From assembly GCA_934101795.1 (NCBI GenBank), contig CAKORY010000008.1, positions 1-39,677 of the forward strand: a stretch of DNA of 39,677 bases, read 5' to 3'. Shown piece by piece: positions 33,475 through 39,677 of this stretch (its first letter is position 1; every line of letters begins with the position of its first letter). The notes below the pieces were generated by a model. The model was not told where the DNA came from. It did not search any database and saw only the letters and a program-made list of their open reading frames with translations. The stretch is from an uncultured Bacilli bacterium. Its GTDB lineage: Bacteria; Bacillota_I; Bacilli_A; RF39; UBA660. The position numbers and the translations under genes were made by a program.

Positions 33475-34329
33475 TTATCTAATGCAAAAATTTCTAATAT
33501 TATCAATAAAATTTTGCATAACAGTCAAATAATCATCATTATTATTACTATCTACATTAATCATTGACTTAACATCAATAGTTTTAGCTTTATAATCATT
33601 TACAATAGAATTTATATTATCTGTATAGTTATTATCTAATACAAAGATTGTTGTATAAGTTTCTTTCTTAAAATTATTCTTTATTGAATTAAGTGTTCCT
33701 TCGGTTAAAGTTTCTTCATCTAAAGATACAATATTAAATCCATAATTTTCTAAAAATTTAAAAGTATTATCACTAACTACCAAAGTATTTGTACCTTTAC
33801 TTTGTGCTTCTTTACCAATTGCCCTTAAATCAGCATCTTTTATAGATAAAATTTCTGATAAATCATTATATTTTTTATCTACATATTCTGATATAATTTT
33901 ACTTTCTAAGTATTCTTTTAAATAATCTTTGATGTTTTTAGCAAGCATTAAGTAATTATTTGGACTCATCCATAACTCTTTAATACCATAAGTATACGAA
34001 AGTCCGCTTGAAACATCTATAATAAGAAGATTTCTATTTTTATTAATTAAGTTTTTAGTTATAGTTTTTTCATTACTCAAACCATTATAAATAAATAAAT
34101 CTCCTTTAGCATAGTTTTTTATTTGTTTATCGGTAAGCTCATAAGTTGTTACATCCGCCCCAGCTGGGTAAATACTTTCAATTGTTGAATAATCTTTGTA
34201 CATAAACTCTGTCAAATACTTGATTGGATAAATAGTAGTGTAAATTGTAGCATTTTCTAAATTATCCTTTTTCAAACTACAACCTGTTAGTAAAAATAAG
34301 CTAAGTATTAATAAAAATATTTTTTTCAT
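33475..34329 (-). CDS. ZnuA-like metal ABC transporter lipoprotein lacking the His ligands
   Basis: Cluster A-I substrate-binding protein homologue. The 284 residues begin with a lipoprotein signal (L-L-T-G-C-S, lipidated C17). The usual landmarks are visible but the metal ligands are replaced: Y-P-A-G-A-D-V-T-T-Y-E has T61 where P-H-S-Y has His, K-E-L-W-M-S-P has E118 where P-H-x-W has His, and V-V-S-D-N-T-F has D187 where S-H-x-x-F has His. So it may bind a different ligand, bind metal through carboxylates, or have another role. No permease or ATPase gene is next to it. Its ATG overlaps the yidD stop (ATGA). Confidence 0.8.
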   Translation of the reverse strand: MKKIFLLILSLFLLTGCSLKKDNLENATIYTTIYPIKYLTEFMYKDYSTIESIYPAGADVTTYELTDKQIKNYAKGDLFIYNGLSNEKTITKNLINKNRNLLIIDVSSGLSYTYGIKELWMSPNNYLMLAKNIKDYLKEYLESKIISEYVDKKYNDLSEILSIKDADLRAIGKEAQSKGTNTLVVSDNTFKFLENYGFNIVSLDEETLTEGTLNSIKNNFKKETYTTIFVLDNNYTDNINSIVNDYKAKTIDVKSMINVDSNNNDDYLTVMQNFIDNIRNFCIR

Positions 34330-34550
34330 AAATTTTTTCCTTCCTTTTTAAGTTCATCGTAACCAAATTTACCAAATGGATTACATTTAAATATTCTTTT
34401 TACGCCAATAATTAAGCCCTTCCATAAACCATAAGCTTCTAGTGCCTCAATCATATACTCACTACAAGTCGGAGTAAAGCGGCACATACTATGACTATGA
34501 AGAGGTGTAACTTGATATCCACGTATCAAATAAATGATTAATTTTTTCAA
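34326..34550 (-). CDS. yidD: Membrane protein insertion efficiency factor YidD
   Basis: Small membrane-associated protein thought to help YidC/Oxa1-mediated insertion. From the chosen start it is 74 residues, with the family signature C-R-F-T-P-T-C-S-E-Y and the later C-N-P-F-G motif. The start is taken as TTG at 34550 (M-K-K-L-I-I-Y-L-I-R) because AAAGGTG lies 5 nt before it; the GTG at 34559 is part of that ribosome site. It overlaps the lipoprotein gene by 4 nt. Usually yidD lies by rnpA-yidC; here it is separate. Confidence 0.94.
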   Translation of the reverse strand: MKKLIIYLIRGYQVTPLHSHSMCRFTPTCSEYMIEALEAYGLWKGLIIGVKRIFKCNPFGKFGYDELKKEGKNL

Positions 34551-34567
34551 ATATATCACCTTTATAA

Positions 34568-34596
34568 ATTGTACTATAAAATTATTCGTTTGTAAA
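34568..34596 (-). promoter_or_regulatory. Promoter of yidD and the lipoprotein gene
   Basis: On the minus strand TTTACA (34596-34591), 17-nt spacer, TACAAT (34573-34568). Confidence 0.7.
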
Positions 34597-34598
34597 TG

Positions 34599-34627
34599 TT
34601 TTCAAATTAGAAAAAATTTGTTATAAT
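34599..34627 (+). promoter_or_regulatory. Promoter of rnc-smc
   Basis: TTTTCA (34599-34604), 17-nt spacer, TATAAT (34622-34627), divergent from the yidD promoter with a short overlap-free gap. Confidence 0.65.
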
Positions 34628-34650
34628 GTTATAGAAATGGATATGATATT

Positions 34651-35301
34651 ATGAAATTTTTAGAAAAGATGGGTATTAAAATCAACAATGAAGAACTTTT
34701 AAGGACAGCTCTTACACATAGTAGTTATTCAAATGAACATAATTGTGAAAATTATGAAAGACTTGAATATTTAGGAGATGCTATACTCGAAGCTGTAACT
34801 AGTGAATATCTTTATTTAAATACAGATTATAAAGAAGGAGAAATGACTAAAATTCGTGCAAATTATGTTTGTGAAAAAGCATTAGCATGTTATTCTCGTG
34901 ATATTGGTATTGATAAATGTATTAGACTAGGGCATGGGCAAATTCATAATTTAAATGATACAATTATTGCCGATGTTTTTGAAGCCGTTGCAGCAGTTAT
35001 TTATCTTGATCAAGGTTATGATGTTGTTAAAAAGTATTTAGATGATATAATTATTCCTTATATAAAAGAAAAAAGAGATTTTAATACAGATTATAAAACA
35101 ATGCTTCAAGAAGCGGTACAAACAACAAGACGCTCACTTGAATATGTTTTATTAAATGAATATGGTGAAGCTCATGATAAGACATTTGAAATGGCAGTAA
35201 AAATTGATAATATTATATATGGAAAGGGAATTGGCAAAAGCAAAAAAGAAGCAGAACAAAATGCAGCTTTGGATGCTTTAAATAAAAGTGCGGTGAAATA
35301 A
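34651..35301 (+). CDS. rnc: Ribonuclease III
   Basis: Double-strand-specific endoribonuclease for rRNA maturation and mRNA turnover. The 216 residues have the catalytic signature E-R-L-E-Y-L-G-D-A-I-L-E (about 37-48) and the second acidic site D-V-F-E-A-V-A-A. A C-terminal dsRNA-binding domain (about 150-214) ends in the K-K-E-A-E-Q-N-A-A motif. The ribosome site is weak. The stop is directly abutted by the smc ATG, the usual rnc-smc pair of Bacillota. Confidence 0.97.
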   Translation: MKFLEKMGIKINNEELLRTALTHSSYSNEHNCENYERLEYLGDAILEAVTSEYLYLNTDYKEGEMTKIRANYVCEKALACYSRDIGIDKCIRLGHGQIHNLNDTIIADVFEAVAAVIYLDQGYDVVKKYLDDIIIPYIKEKRDFNTDYKTMLQEAVQTTRRSLEYVLLNEYGEAHDKTFEMAVKIDNIIYGKGIGKSKKEAEQNAALDALNKSAVK

Positions 35302-38232
35302 ATGTATTTAAAAAGTATTAGAGCACAAGGCTTTAAGTCTTTTGCAGATAAATTAGATTTAGAAATAAATCCTGGTATTACTGGGATTGTTGGACCAAAC
35401 GGTTCAGGAAAAAGTAATATTGTTGATGCAGTTAGATGGGTTTTAGGTGAACAATCTGTTAAGTCTTTGCGTGGTCAAAACAATATGACTGATTGCATTT
35501 TTAGTGGAAGTGAGTCAAGAGAACCTCAAAAAAGAGCTATGGTTGCCTTAATTTTTGATAATAGCGATCATTATTTACATAGTGATTTTAAAGAAGTAGA
35601 AATAAAAAGAATTGTTTATTCAACCGGTGAAAATGAATATTTTATAAATAATGCTAGAGTTAGACTTAAAGATGTAACCGATTTATTTATAGATTCTGGA
35701 GCCGGAACAAATGCTTTTAATATCATAAGTCAAGGGAATGTTACAGATATTGTTAATTCAAAATCAAGTGATCGAAGAGTTATTTTTGAAAGTGCCGCTG
35801 GAGTTTTAAAATATAAAAAGCGTAAAGAAGAGTCTTTAAAAAAACTTGAAAAAACTGAAGAAAACTTAATGCGTATTAAACTTGTTATTGATGAACTTGC
35901 CACCACCGTTGAACCTTTGAAAGAACAAAGTATTGTGGCCAAAAAGTATTTAAATATAAAAGATGAACTTGAAAGTATAGATATTGCTTTAATTGCAAAA
36001 GATATAACAGATTTAAATCTTGAATATACTAAAATAACCGAAGAAATTAAAAATTTAAAAGAAAAATTACTTACTTTAAAAGATAACACTGAAGATAGTA
36101 AATTAGAAACACTTAAGTTTAGAAGCTTAGAACTAGAAGAAAACTTAAATAAAAAGAAAGAAGAACTTTTAAAAGTAACAGAAAATTTAAGTGATTTAAA
36201 TGGTGAAAAAAAACTTACTATTGAAAGACAAAAATATGAAACAAATAATGATGTTCTGGAAAATAATTTAATTAAACTTAAAGAAAAAGAACTTGAATTA
36301 AATAAAAATATTACTCTTTGTGAAAGAGAAGTTTTAGATATTGAAAATAGTATAAATTCAGAAAGAAGCAAGGGAGAAGACGTTAAGAATAATCTACTTG
36401 TTTTAAAAGTTAAGAAAAGTACAGCAAGTAATACATTAATGGATACAACTAAAGCTAAATTCTTGCTTGAAAATAAAATTCAAATTCTAGAAAATAATAT
36501 TCTAAGTGCAGAATCTGCTCCAGTATCTGTACGAAATATTTTAAATAATCCAAGACTTCATGGTATTCATAACACGATTGGTAAACTTATAGATATTCCC
36601 GAAAAATATTTAGTTGCAACTGATATAGCATTAGGTGCAAGCAGTAACTTTTTAGTAGTAGATGATGAAAATGCTGCTTTAAATGCCATAGATTTCTTAA
36701 AAGATAGAAAACTCGGTAGAGCTACATTTTTCCCACTTAATGTTATAAAAGGAAAATATGTAAATAATGAAGTAATTGATGACATTAAAAATATTAATGG
36801 TTATATTGGCGTACTAAGTGATTTAATAGATTTTGATCCAAAATACCGAAATATAGTAGAAAACCAACTCGGCCAAGTGGTAGTAGTTGATAATGAAAGA
36901 ACTTTAAATATTATAGGTAAACTTATTAACTATAAATATAAAGTTGTATCACTTGATGGTGAAATACTTCATGTAGGTGGTTCTATCACTGGGGGTACAA
37001 GTAAGAAAAATACAATGTTAAACGAAAAGAATGAACTCAATAAACTTAAAAGTGAACTTCAAAAAATGGATATTAAAATTAAAGATTTAACAGATGAAGT
37101 TAATGACATTACCAACAATATGGAAGAACTTGAAGAAAGAGAAAATGTCTTAAATAAATATGTAATATTATTAAATGATGAATTATTTAATAAAAAAACA
37201 AATTTAAGTAGACTTAATGAAGAACATAAGAATGTATTAAGTGAACTTGAAGGTATAAATGATATGAAGTCAAATAAACTTGATGATCATTTGATGAAAT
37301 TAATGGAAAAAATAAATAATCTAAGTAAAACACGTGAATTAATTGAAAAAGATATTAAGTTAATTACTAAAGAAAAGAATGATTTAAACGATGAAATTAA
37401 TATTTTGGATAAAAAACTTAGAGATAGTAGTAGTTCTTATAATATAGTAAATAATGAATTAAAGAGTAAGGAAGTTGCTTCAGGAAAATTAGAAGTTAAA
37501 CTTGATAATTTACTTGGTGATTTAAACAATAATTATAATTTAACCTATGAAGCCGCATCATCAAGTTATACTTTAGAAATGGATGCTGATATAGCTCGTG
37601 ATCGTGTATCTAATTTAAAAAGAGAATTAAATAAACTTGGTAATGTAAACTTGGGCTCAATCGAAGAATATGAAAGAATTTCGAAAAGATATGAGTTTTT
37701 AACTAGTCAAAAATTTGATTTGGAAAGTGCATCTATGGAACTTAAAGGCATCATTAAGGAAATGGATGATATTATGGTTGAAAAGTTTGCTAAGTCATTT
37801 GAAAGTATAAAACAAGAATTCAGCAAAATATTTAAGATGATGTTTAAAGGCGGAAAAGGAGAATTAGCATTAAGCGATCCTGATGACTTGCTTAATACAG
37901 GTATTGATATCGTAGCTATTCCACCGGGAAAGAAAATAAACTCACCAGTTGCCCTAAGTGGGGGAGAAAAAGCACTAACAGCAATATGTTTACTATTTGC
38001 AATGCTTGAAGTAAAACCATCACCATTTGTCATTTTAGATGAAGCAGAAGCTGCACTTGATGAAGTAAATGTTGATATGTTTGGTAAATATTTAAGTGAA
38101 GAAAAGACTAGAAGTCAGTTTATAGTTATAACTCACAAAAAGAGAATGATGGAATATGCTGATTCATTATATGGTATTACAATGCAAGAGTCTGGTGTCA
38201 GTAAAATAGTTAGTGCAAAATTAGAAAATTAA
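35302..38232 (+). CDS. smc: Chromosome segregation SMC protein (short arms)
   Basis: Structural maintenance of chromosomes ATPase that organises the chromosome with ScpA/ScpB. The N-terminal head has Walker A G-P-N-G-S-G-K-S-N and the R-G-Q-N conserved loop. A coiled-coil arm follows, then the hinge at about 405-560 (G-I-H-N-T-I-G-K-L onward, with G-S-I-T-G-G at its end), a second arm, and the C-terminal head with L-S-G-G-E-K-A-L (about 884) and Walker B F-V-I-L-D-E-A-E-A-A-L-D-E. At 976 residues it is about 200 shorter than B. subtilis SMC; both arms seem shortened by a similar amount. It starts immediately after the rnc stop. Confidence 0.97.
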   Translation: MYLKSIRAQGFKSFADKLDLEINPGITGIVGPNGSGKSNIVDAVRWVLGEQSVKSLRGQNNMTDCIFSGSESREPQKRAMVALIFDNSDHYLHSDFKEVEIKRIVYSTGENEYFINNARVRLKDVTDLFIDSGAGTNAFNIISQGNVTDIVNSKSSDRRVIFESAAGVLKYKKRKEESLKKLEKTEENLMRIKLVIDELATTVEPLKEQSIVAKKYLNIKDELESIDIALIAKDITDLNLEYTKITEEIKNLKEKLLTLKDNTEDSKLETLKFRSLELEENLNKKKEELLKVTENLSDLNGEKKLTIERQKYETNNDVLENNLIKLKEKELELNKNITLCEREVLDIENSINSERSKGEDVKNNLLVLKVKKSTASNTLMDTTKAKFLLENKIQILENNILSAESAPVSVRNILNNPRLHGIHNTIGKLIDIPEKYLVATDIALGASSNFLVVDDENAALNAIDFLKDRKLGRATFFPLNVIKGKYVNNEVIDDIKNINGYIGVLSDLIDFDPKYRNIVENQLGQVVVVDNERTLNIIGKLINYKYKVVSLDGEILHVGGSITGGTSKKNTMLNEKNELNKLKSELQKMDIKIKDLTDEVNDITNNMEELEERENVLNKYVILLNDELFNKKTNLSRLNEEHKNVLSELEGINDMKSNKLDDHLMKLMEKINNLSKTRELIEKDIKLITKEKNDLNDEINILDKKLRDSSSSYNIVNNELKSKEVASGKLEVKLDNLLGDLNNNYNLTYEAASSSYTLEMDADIARDRVSNLKRELNKLGNVNLGSIEEYERISKRYEFLTSQKFDLESASMELKGIIKEMDDIMVEKFAKSFESIKQEFSKIFKMMFKGGKGELALSDPDDLLNTGIDIVAIPPGKKINSPVALSGGEKALTAICLLFAMLEVKPSPFVILDEAEAALDEVNVDMFGKYLSEEKTRSQFIVITHKKRMMEYADSLYGITMQESGVSKIVSAKLEN

Positions 38233-38253
38233 GCCTAAAATATGGCTTTTTTT
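38231..38253 (+). terminator. Terminator of rnc-smc
   Basis: A 5-bp stem (38231-38235/38244-38248) overlapping the stop codon, then a T-run. Confidence 0.7.
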
Positions 38254-38271
38254 CATTTTAGTGTGAAAAAT

Positions 38272-38300
38272 TTGACAAACGGTGTCGAAAGTGTTATAAT
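38272..38300 (+). promoter_or_regulatory. Promoter P1 of the unknown gene at 38413
   Basis: Perfect TTGACA (38272-38277), 17-nt spacer, perfect TATAAT (38295-38300). Confidence 0.8.
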
Positions 38301-38350
38301 TTAAATCCAATGTGGAAATACTATGAACAATATGATAAATTTACGCGAAT

Positions 38351-38379
38351 TTGACAAAAATTGCAGTTTGTGGTATAAT
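38351..38379 (+). promoter_or_regulatory. Promoter P2 of the unknown gene at 38413
   Basis: Perfect TTGACA (38351-38356), 17-nt spacer, perfect TATAAT (38374-38379) with TG at 38371-38372 (extended -10). It is exactly 79 nt after P1. Confidence 0.85.
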
Positions 38380-38412
38380 ATAATTGTTCGAGTAATTAGG
38401 GGGTATGGAAAA

Positions 38413-38832
38413 ATGAAAGGATACGTTTTAGAATACGTTTGTGAAAACGAATTTAAAAAATTGGAAAGGGCCTTAAAAAAGTATAATATGTTAGCGTTTA
38501 AAAAATTAAACTTTGACTATTATCCAGCACTTAGAAATGGTAACTTTGTAGGTGAACTTATTTCTGTAAATAAGAAAAATGGCACAGAAACATATGAACT
38601 TAAATTACCAAGTGATAAGATGTTTGCTCAAATCCATGGTGAAGTTAAACTAGTTTACACAGTACACAAAAAAGATGAAGTAGTAGTTCTAGAAACTATT
38701 ACACCATCAGATATTCTTTTAGAAGGTCATAGATCTGAACTTACAACATATAAAGGTATTATGATTTCTAAAGCTAACGCATCTAAAGATATGTTTAAAA
38801 TTGATTTACTTAACATGTTACAAGATAAATAA
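38413..38832 (+). CDS. Small cytoplasmic protein of unknown function
   Basis: Not recognised. The 139 residues start M-K-G-Y-V-L-E-Y-V and have no signal or membrane segment. The helix K-K-L-E-R-A-L-K-K-Y is followed by several strands, a central E-V-K-L-V-Y-T-V-H-K-K, and a basic, helical C-terminus. The reading from 38323 is rejected because it would be translated across promoter P2. AGGGGG (38398-38403) precedes the ATG at 38413. Two consensus promoters and a strong terminator suggest a highly expressed single-gene unit. Confidence 0.8.
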   Translation: MKGYVLEYVCENEFKKLERALKKYNMLAFKKLNFDYYPALRNGNFVGELISVNKKNGTETYELKLPSDKMFAQIHGEVKLVYTVHKKDEVVVLETITPSDILLEGHRSELTTYKGIMISKANASKDMFKIDLLNMLQDK

Positions 38833-38842
38833 TTTAGTTTAT

Positions 38843-38876
38843 AAAACTTAAGCTTCAGGGGGTTGCTTAAGTTTTT
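38843..38876 (+). terminator. Strong terminator of the unknown gene
   Basis: An 11-bp perfect stem (38843-38853/38865-38875) with an 11-nt loop and a T-run. Confidence 0.9.
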
Positions 38877-38897
38877 AAATTTTTGTGAAAAAAAGAC

Positions 38898-38926
38898 TTG
38901 TCATAAACAAAAATATGTGGTAATAT
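38898..38926 (+). promoter_or_regulatory. Promoter of the tRNA-CAT/tRNA-Leu unit
   Basis: TTGTCA (38898-38903), 17-nt spacer, TAATAT (38921-38926) with a TG one base upstream (extended -10); 12 nt before the tRNA. Confidence 0.68.
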
Positions 38927-38938
38927 TAATATTGTCAT

Positions 38939-39015
38939 GGACCTCTAGCTCAGTTGGTTAGAGCCCTCGGCTCATAACCGAGTTGTCATAGGTTCGAGTC
39001 CTATGAGGTCCACCA
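38939..39015 (+). tRNA. tRNA with CAT anticodon (elongator Met or lysidine-type Ile2)
   Basis: Acceptor GGACCTC pairs GAGGTCC, anticodon CAT at 38973-38975 in loop CTCATAA, T-loop GGTTCGAGTCC, encoded CCA. The normal G1-C72 pair rules out an initiator. The body resembles the Bacillus isoleucine tRNA whose CAT is modified to lysidine, but elongator Met cannot be excluded by eye. Confidence 0.94.
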
Positions 39016-39023
39016 TTAATTTT

Positions 39024-39108
39024 GCAGGCGTGGCGGAACTGGCAGACGCGCTAGACTTAGGATCTAGTGGAATATTCCGTGGGGGTTCAAGTCCCTTCGC
39101 CTGCACCA
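39024..39108 (+). tRNA. tRNA-Leu (TAG anticodon)
   Basis: Acceptor GCAGGCG pairs CGCCTGC, anticodon TAG at 39058-39060, variable arm, encoded CCA. Its last ten bases GCCTGCACCA recur at 39364-39373, marking an integration site. Confidence 0.97.
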
Positions 39109-39118
39109 ATTAGTATTC

Positions 39119-39146
39119 AAAAGTCCGTATTTTCGGACTTTTTTTA
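39119..39146 (+). terminator. Terminator after tRNA-Leu
   Basis: An 8-bp GC-containing stem (39120-39127/39134-39141) followed by a T-run. Confidence 0.85.
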
Positions 39147-39213
39147 TGCGGTTACCGTCTGTATTTTTCATATTTTCCGCTTTTTCCATATATTCCACGG
39201 TAAAACGGCGGTA

Positions 39214-39251
39214 AAAAATTACCACGGAAATTATAAATATTTATCCGTGGT
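39214..39251 (-). terminator. Terminator of the integrase remnant
   Basis: Minus strand 8-bp perfect stem (39251-39244/39228-39221) followed by AATTTTTT. It spans the stop codon of the integrase fragment. Confidence 0.7.
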
Positions 39252-39374
39252 ATTTGCGATTTCTTTTTTCATTTCGTTTGATAAATGTCCATATTTGTTA
39301 ATCGTAGTTGAATAATTAGAATGTCCCATTCGTGAACTTATTTGATATAATTGTTTTCCCTCTGCCTGCACCAT
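39231..39374 (-). pseudogene. Tyrosine recombinase (integrase), C-terminal remnant
   Basis: The 47 codons read M-V-Q-A-E-G-K-Q-L-Y-Q-I-S-S-R-M-G-H-S-N and then Y-S-T-T-I-N-K-Y-G-H-L-S, ending N-T-T-D-K-Y-L. R-M-G-H-S and the later N-K-Y-G-H-L are the last catalytic His and Tyr of phage-type integrases. Everything upstream, including the R and H-x-x-R residues, is missing, so no activity is expected. The frame stays open for some codons beyond 39374 but is no longer clearly integrase-like. It points toward tRNA-Leu, as is usual for an integrase next to its attachment site. Too short to be called as a normal gene. Confidence 0.82.
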
Positions 39375-39663
39375 TGACAAATCTGTTCGAACTATTCGAA
39401 CTTTATATATAGAGAACTTGCAAAAAGTTCTTTTTTTATGTTATTATGTATTTAGCAAGAAAACTTGCATAAAATAAAAAAGAGGAACATTCATTCGTGA
39501 CACAATGGTTTTACTATATTTTTCTATTATATATAATAAACCATAGTATTTTGATATTAATGTCAAAATACCTAGAGGGTAAATATTTTGTCAAAGCAAA
39601 ATAATATACAAAGATTAATTTATATAGTATAATATAATCATCTATTTAATGTTAGGTGGTTTT
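39375..39663. other. Intergenic region with terminator and several inverted repeats
   Basis: A terminator-like hairpin with T-run lies at 39413-39437, possibly the original end of the tRNA transcript. TTCGAACT occurs twice in tandem (39387-39403). A stem GCAAG/CTTGC lies near 39454-39468. Inverted repeats occur at 39505-39511/39538-39544 and, perfect over 9 bp with an 8-nt spacer, at 39546-39554/39563-39571. The last could be an operator for the gene beginning at 39664. A TATAAT lies at 39628-39633 without a clear -35. No coding sequence recognised. Confidence 0.5.
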
Positions 39664-39677
39664 ATGATAAAAAGAAT
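39664..39677 (+). CDS. Start of a gene cut by the window edge
   Basis: AGGTGG (39654-39659) is followed by an ATG at 39664 reading M-I-K-R before the window ends. Nothing can be said about the product. Confidence 0.55.

Larger units (their letters stand above)
39099..39373. repeat. Attachment-site decamers flanking an integrase remnant
   Basis: GCCTGCACCA ends the tRNA-Leu gene (39099-39108) and recurs in direct orientation at 39364-39373. Integrases of many islands and phages use a tRNA 3' end as attB and leave such a duplication. The roughly 265-bp interval contains a terminator and the 3' end of an integrase gene. This looks like the residue of a former element. Confidence 0.65.

Noticed and set aside
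38323..38412. N-terminal extension of the unknown gene
   Set aside because: It spans a consensus promoter and lacks a ribosome site; the ATG at 38413 has one.
39067..39315. Plus-strand 82-codon frame
   Set aside because: It begins inside tRNA-Leu, crosses a terminator and is antisense to the integrase remnant.
39374..39410. TTGACA at 39374-39379 as a promoter
   Set aside because: The nearest TATA-like box is more than 20 nt away, so spacing is wrong.

Overview
The window is AT-rich chromosomal DNA from a member of the Bacillota, most likely class Bacilli and probably a gut-type lineage of the RF39/Erysipelotrichia kind (lineage is inference). Supporting signs are the pheST T-box leader, the DnaB/DnaI helicase-loading pair, the fmt-rlmN-prpC-prkC-rsgA-rpe cluster, the rnc-smc pair, GGAGG-type ribosome binding sites and TTGACA-17-TATAAT promoters. 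The genetic code is standard: TGA is used as stop.

Layout. 1-1545: terminators and a decayed IS4-type insertion sequence. 1594-5377: promoter, phenylalanine T-box, pheS-pheT, terminator. 5416-9308: S66 peptidase, DedA protein, dnaB-dnaI. 9380-12177: an unknown membrane protein, a yolD/Y-family polymerase pair on the minus strand, and a small XRE repressor. 12178-15502: accessory genes, namely a repressor-controlled surface protein, a Fic protein and a RhuM protein. 15527-25913: a long, tightly packed plus-strand run of DNA repair, formylation, phospholipid, 23S rRNA methylation, Ser/Thr phosphatase/kinase, ribosome GTPase, epimerase and PriA genes. 25937-27408: a LiaF-like and a DUF4097 envelope gene. 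27433-29655: a second XRE regulator divergent from a larger TasA-like surface protein. 29711-31893: a zinc-type ArsR/P1B-ATPase operon. 32010-33430: tRNA-Ile, tRNA-Glu, an ATP-grasp gene and tRNA-Ser. 33475-34550: yidD and a metal-binding-protein homologue, minus strand. 34599-38253: rnc-smc. 38272-39677: a conserved-looking unknown gene, two tRNAs, the scar of an integrated element at tRNA-Leu, and the first codons of another gene.

The most notable system is a pair of loci with the same architecture: a small XRE regulator divergent from a membrane-anchored surface protein, with repeated operator-like sequences between them. The two surface proteins share a C-terminal domain that is well conserved except for a short segment just before an R-P-T-F-Y-L anchor. 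In the 27871-29655 gene that segment differs in base composition and codon style from the rest of the gene, as expected of a replaced or hypermutated cassette. A diversity-generating retroelement or gene conversion could explain this, but no reverse transcriptase or template is in the window.

Other points of interest: a metal-binding-protein homologue lacking the usual histidine ligands, a PriA with DEED in place of DEEH, an SMC about 200 residues shorter than usual, and an integrase remnant lying between two copies of the tRNA-Leu 3' end.
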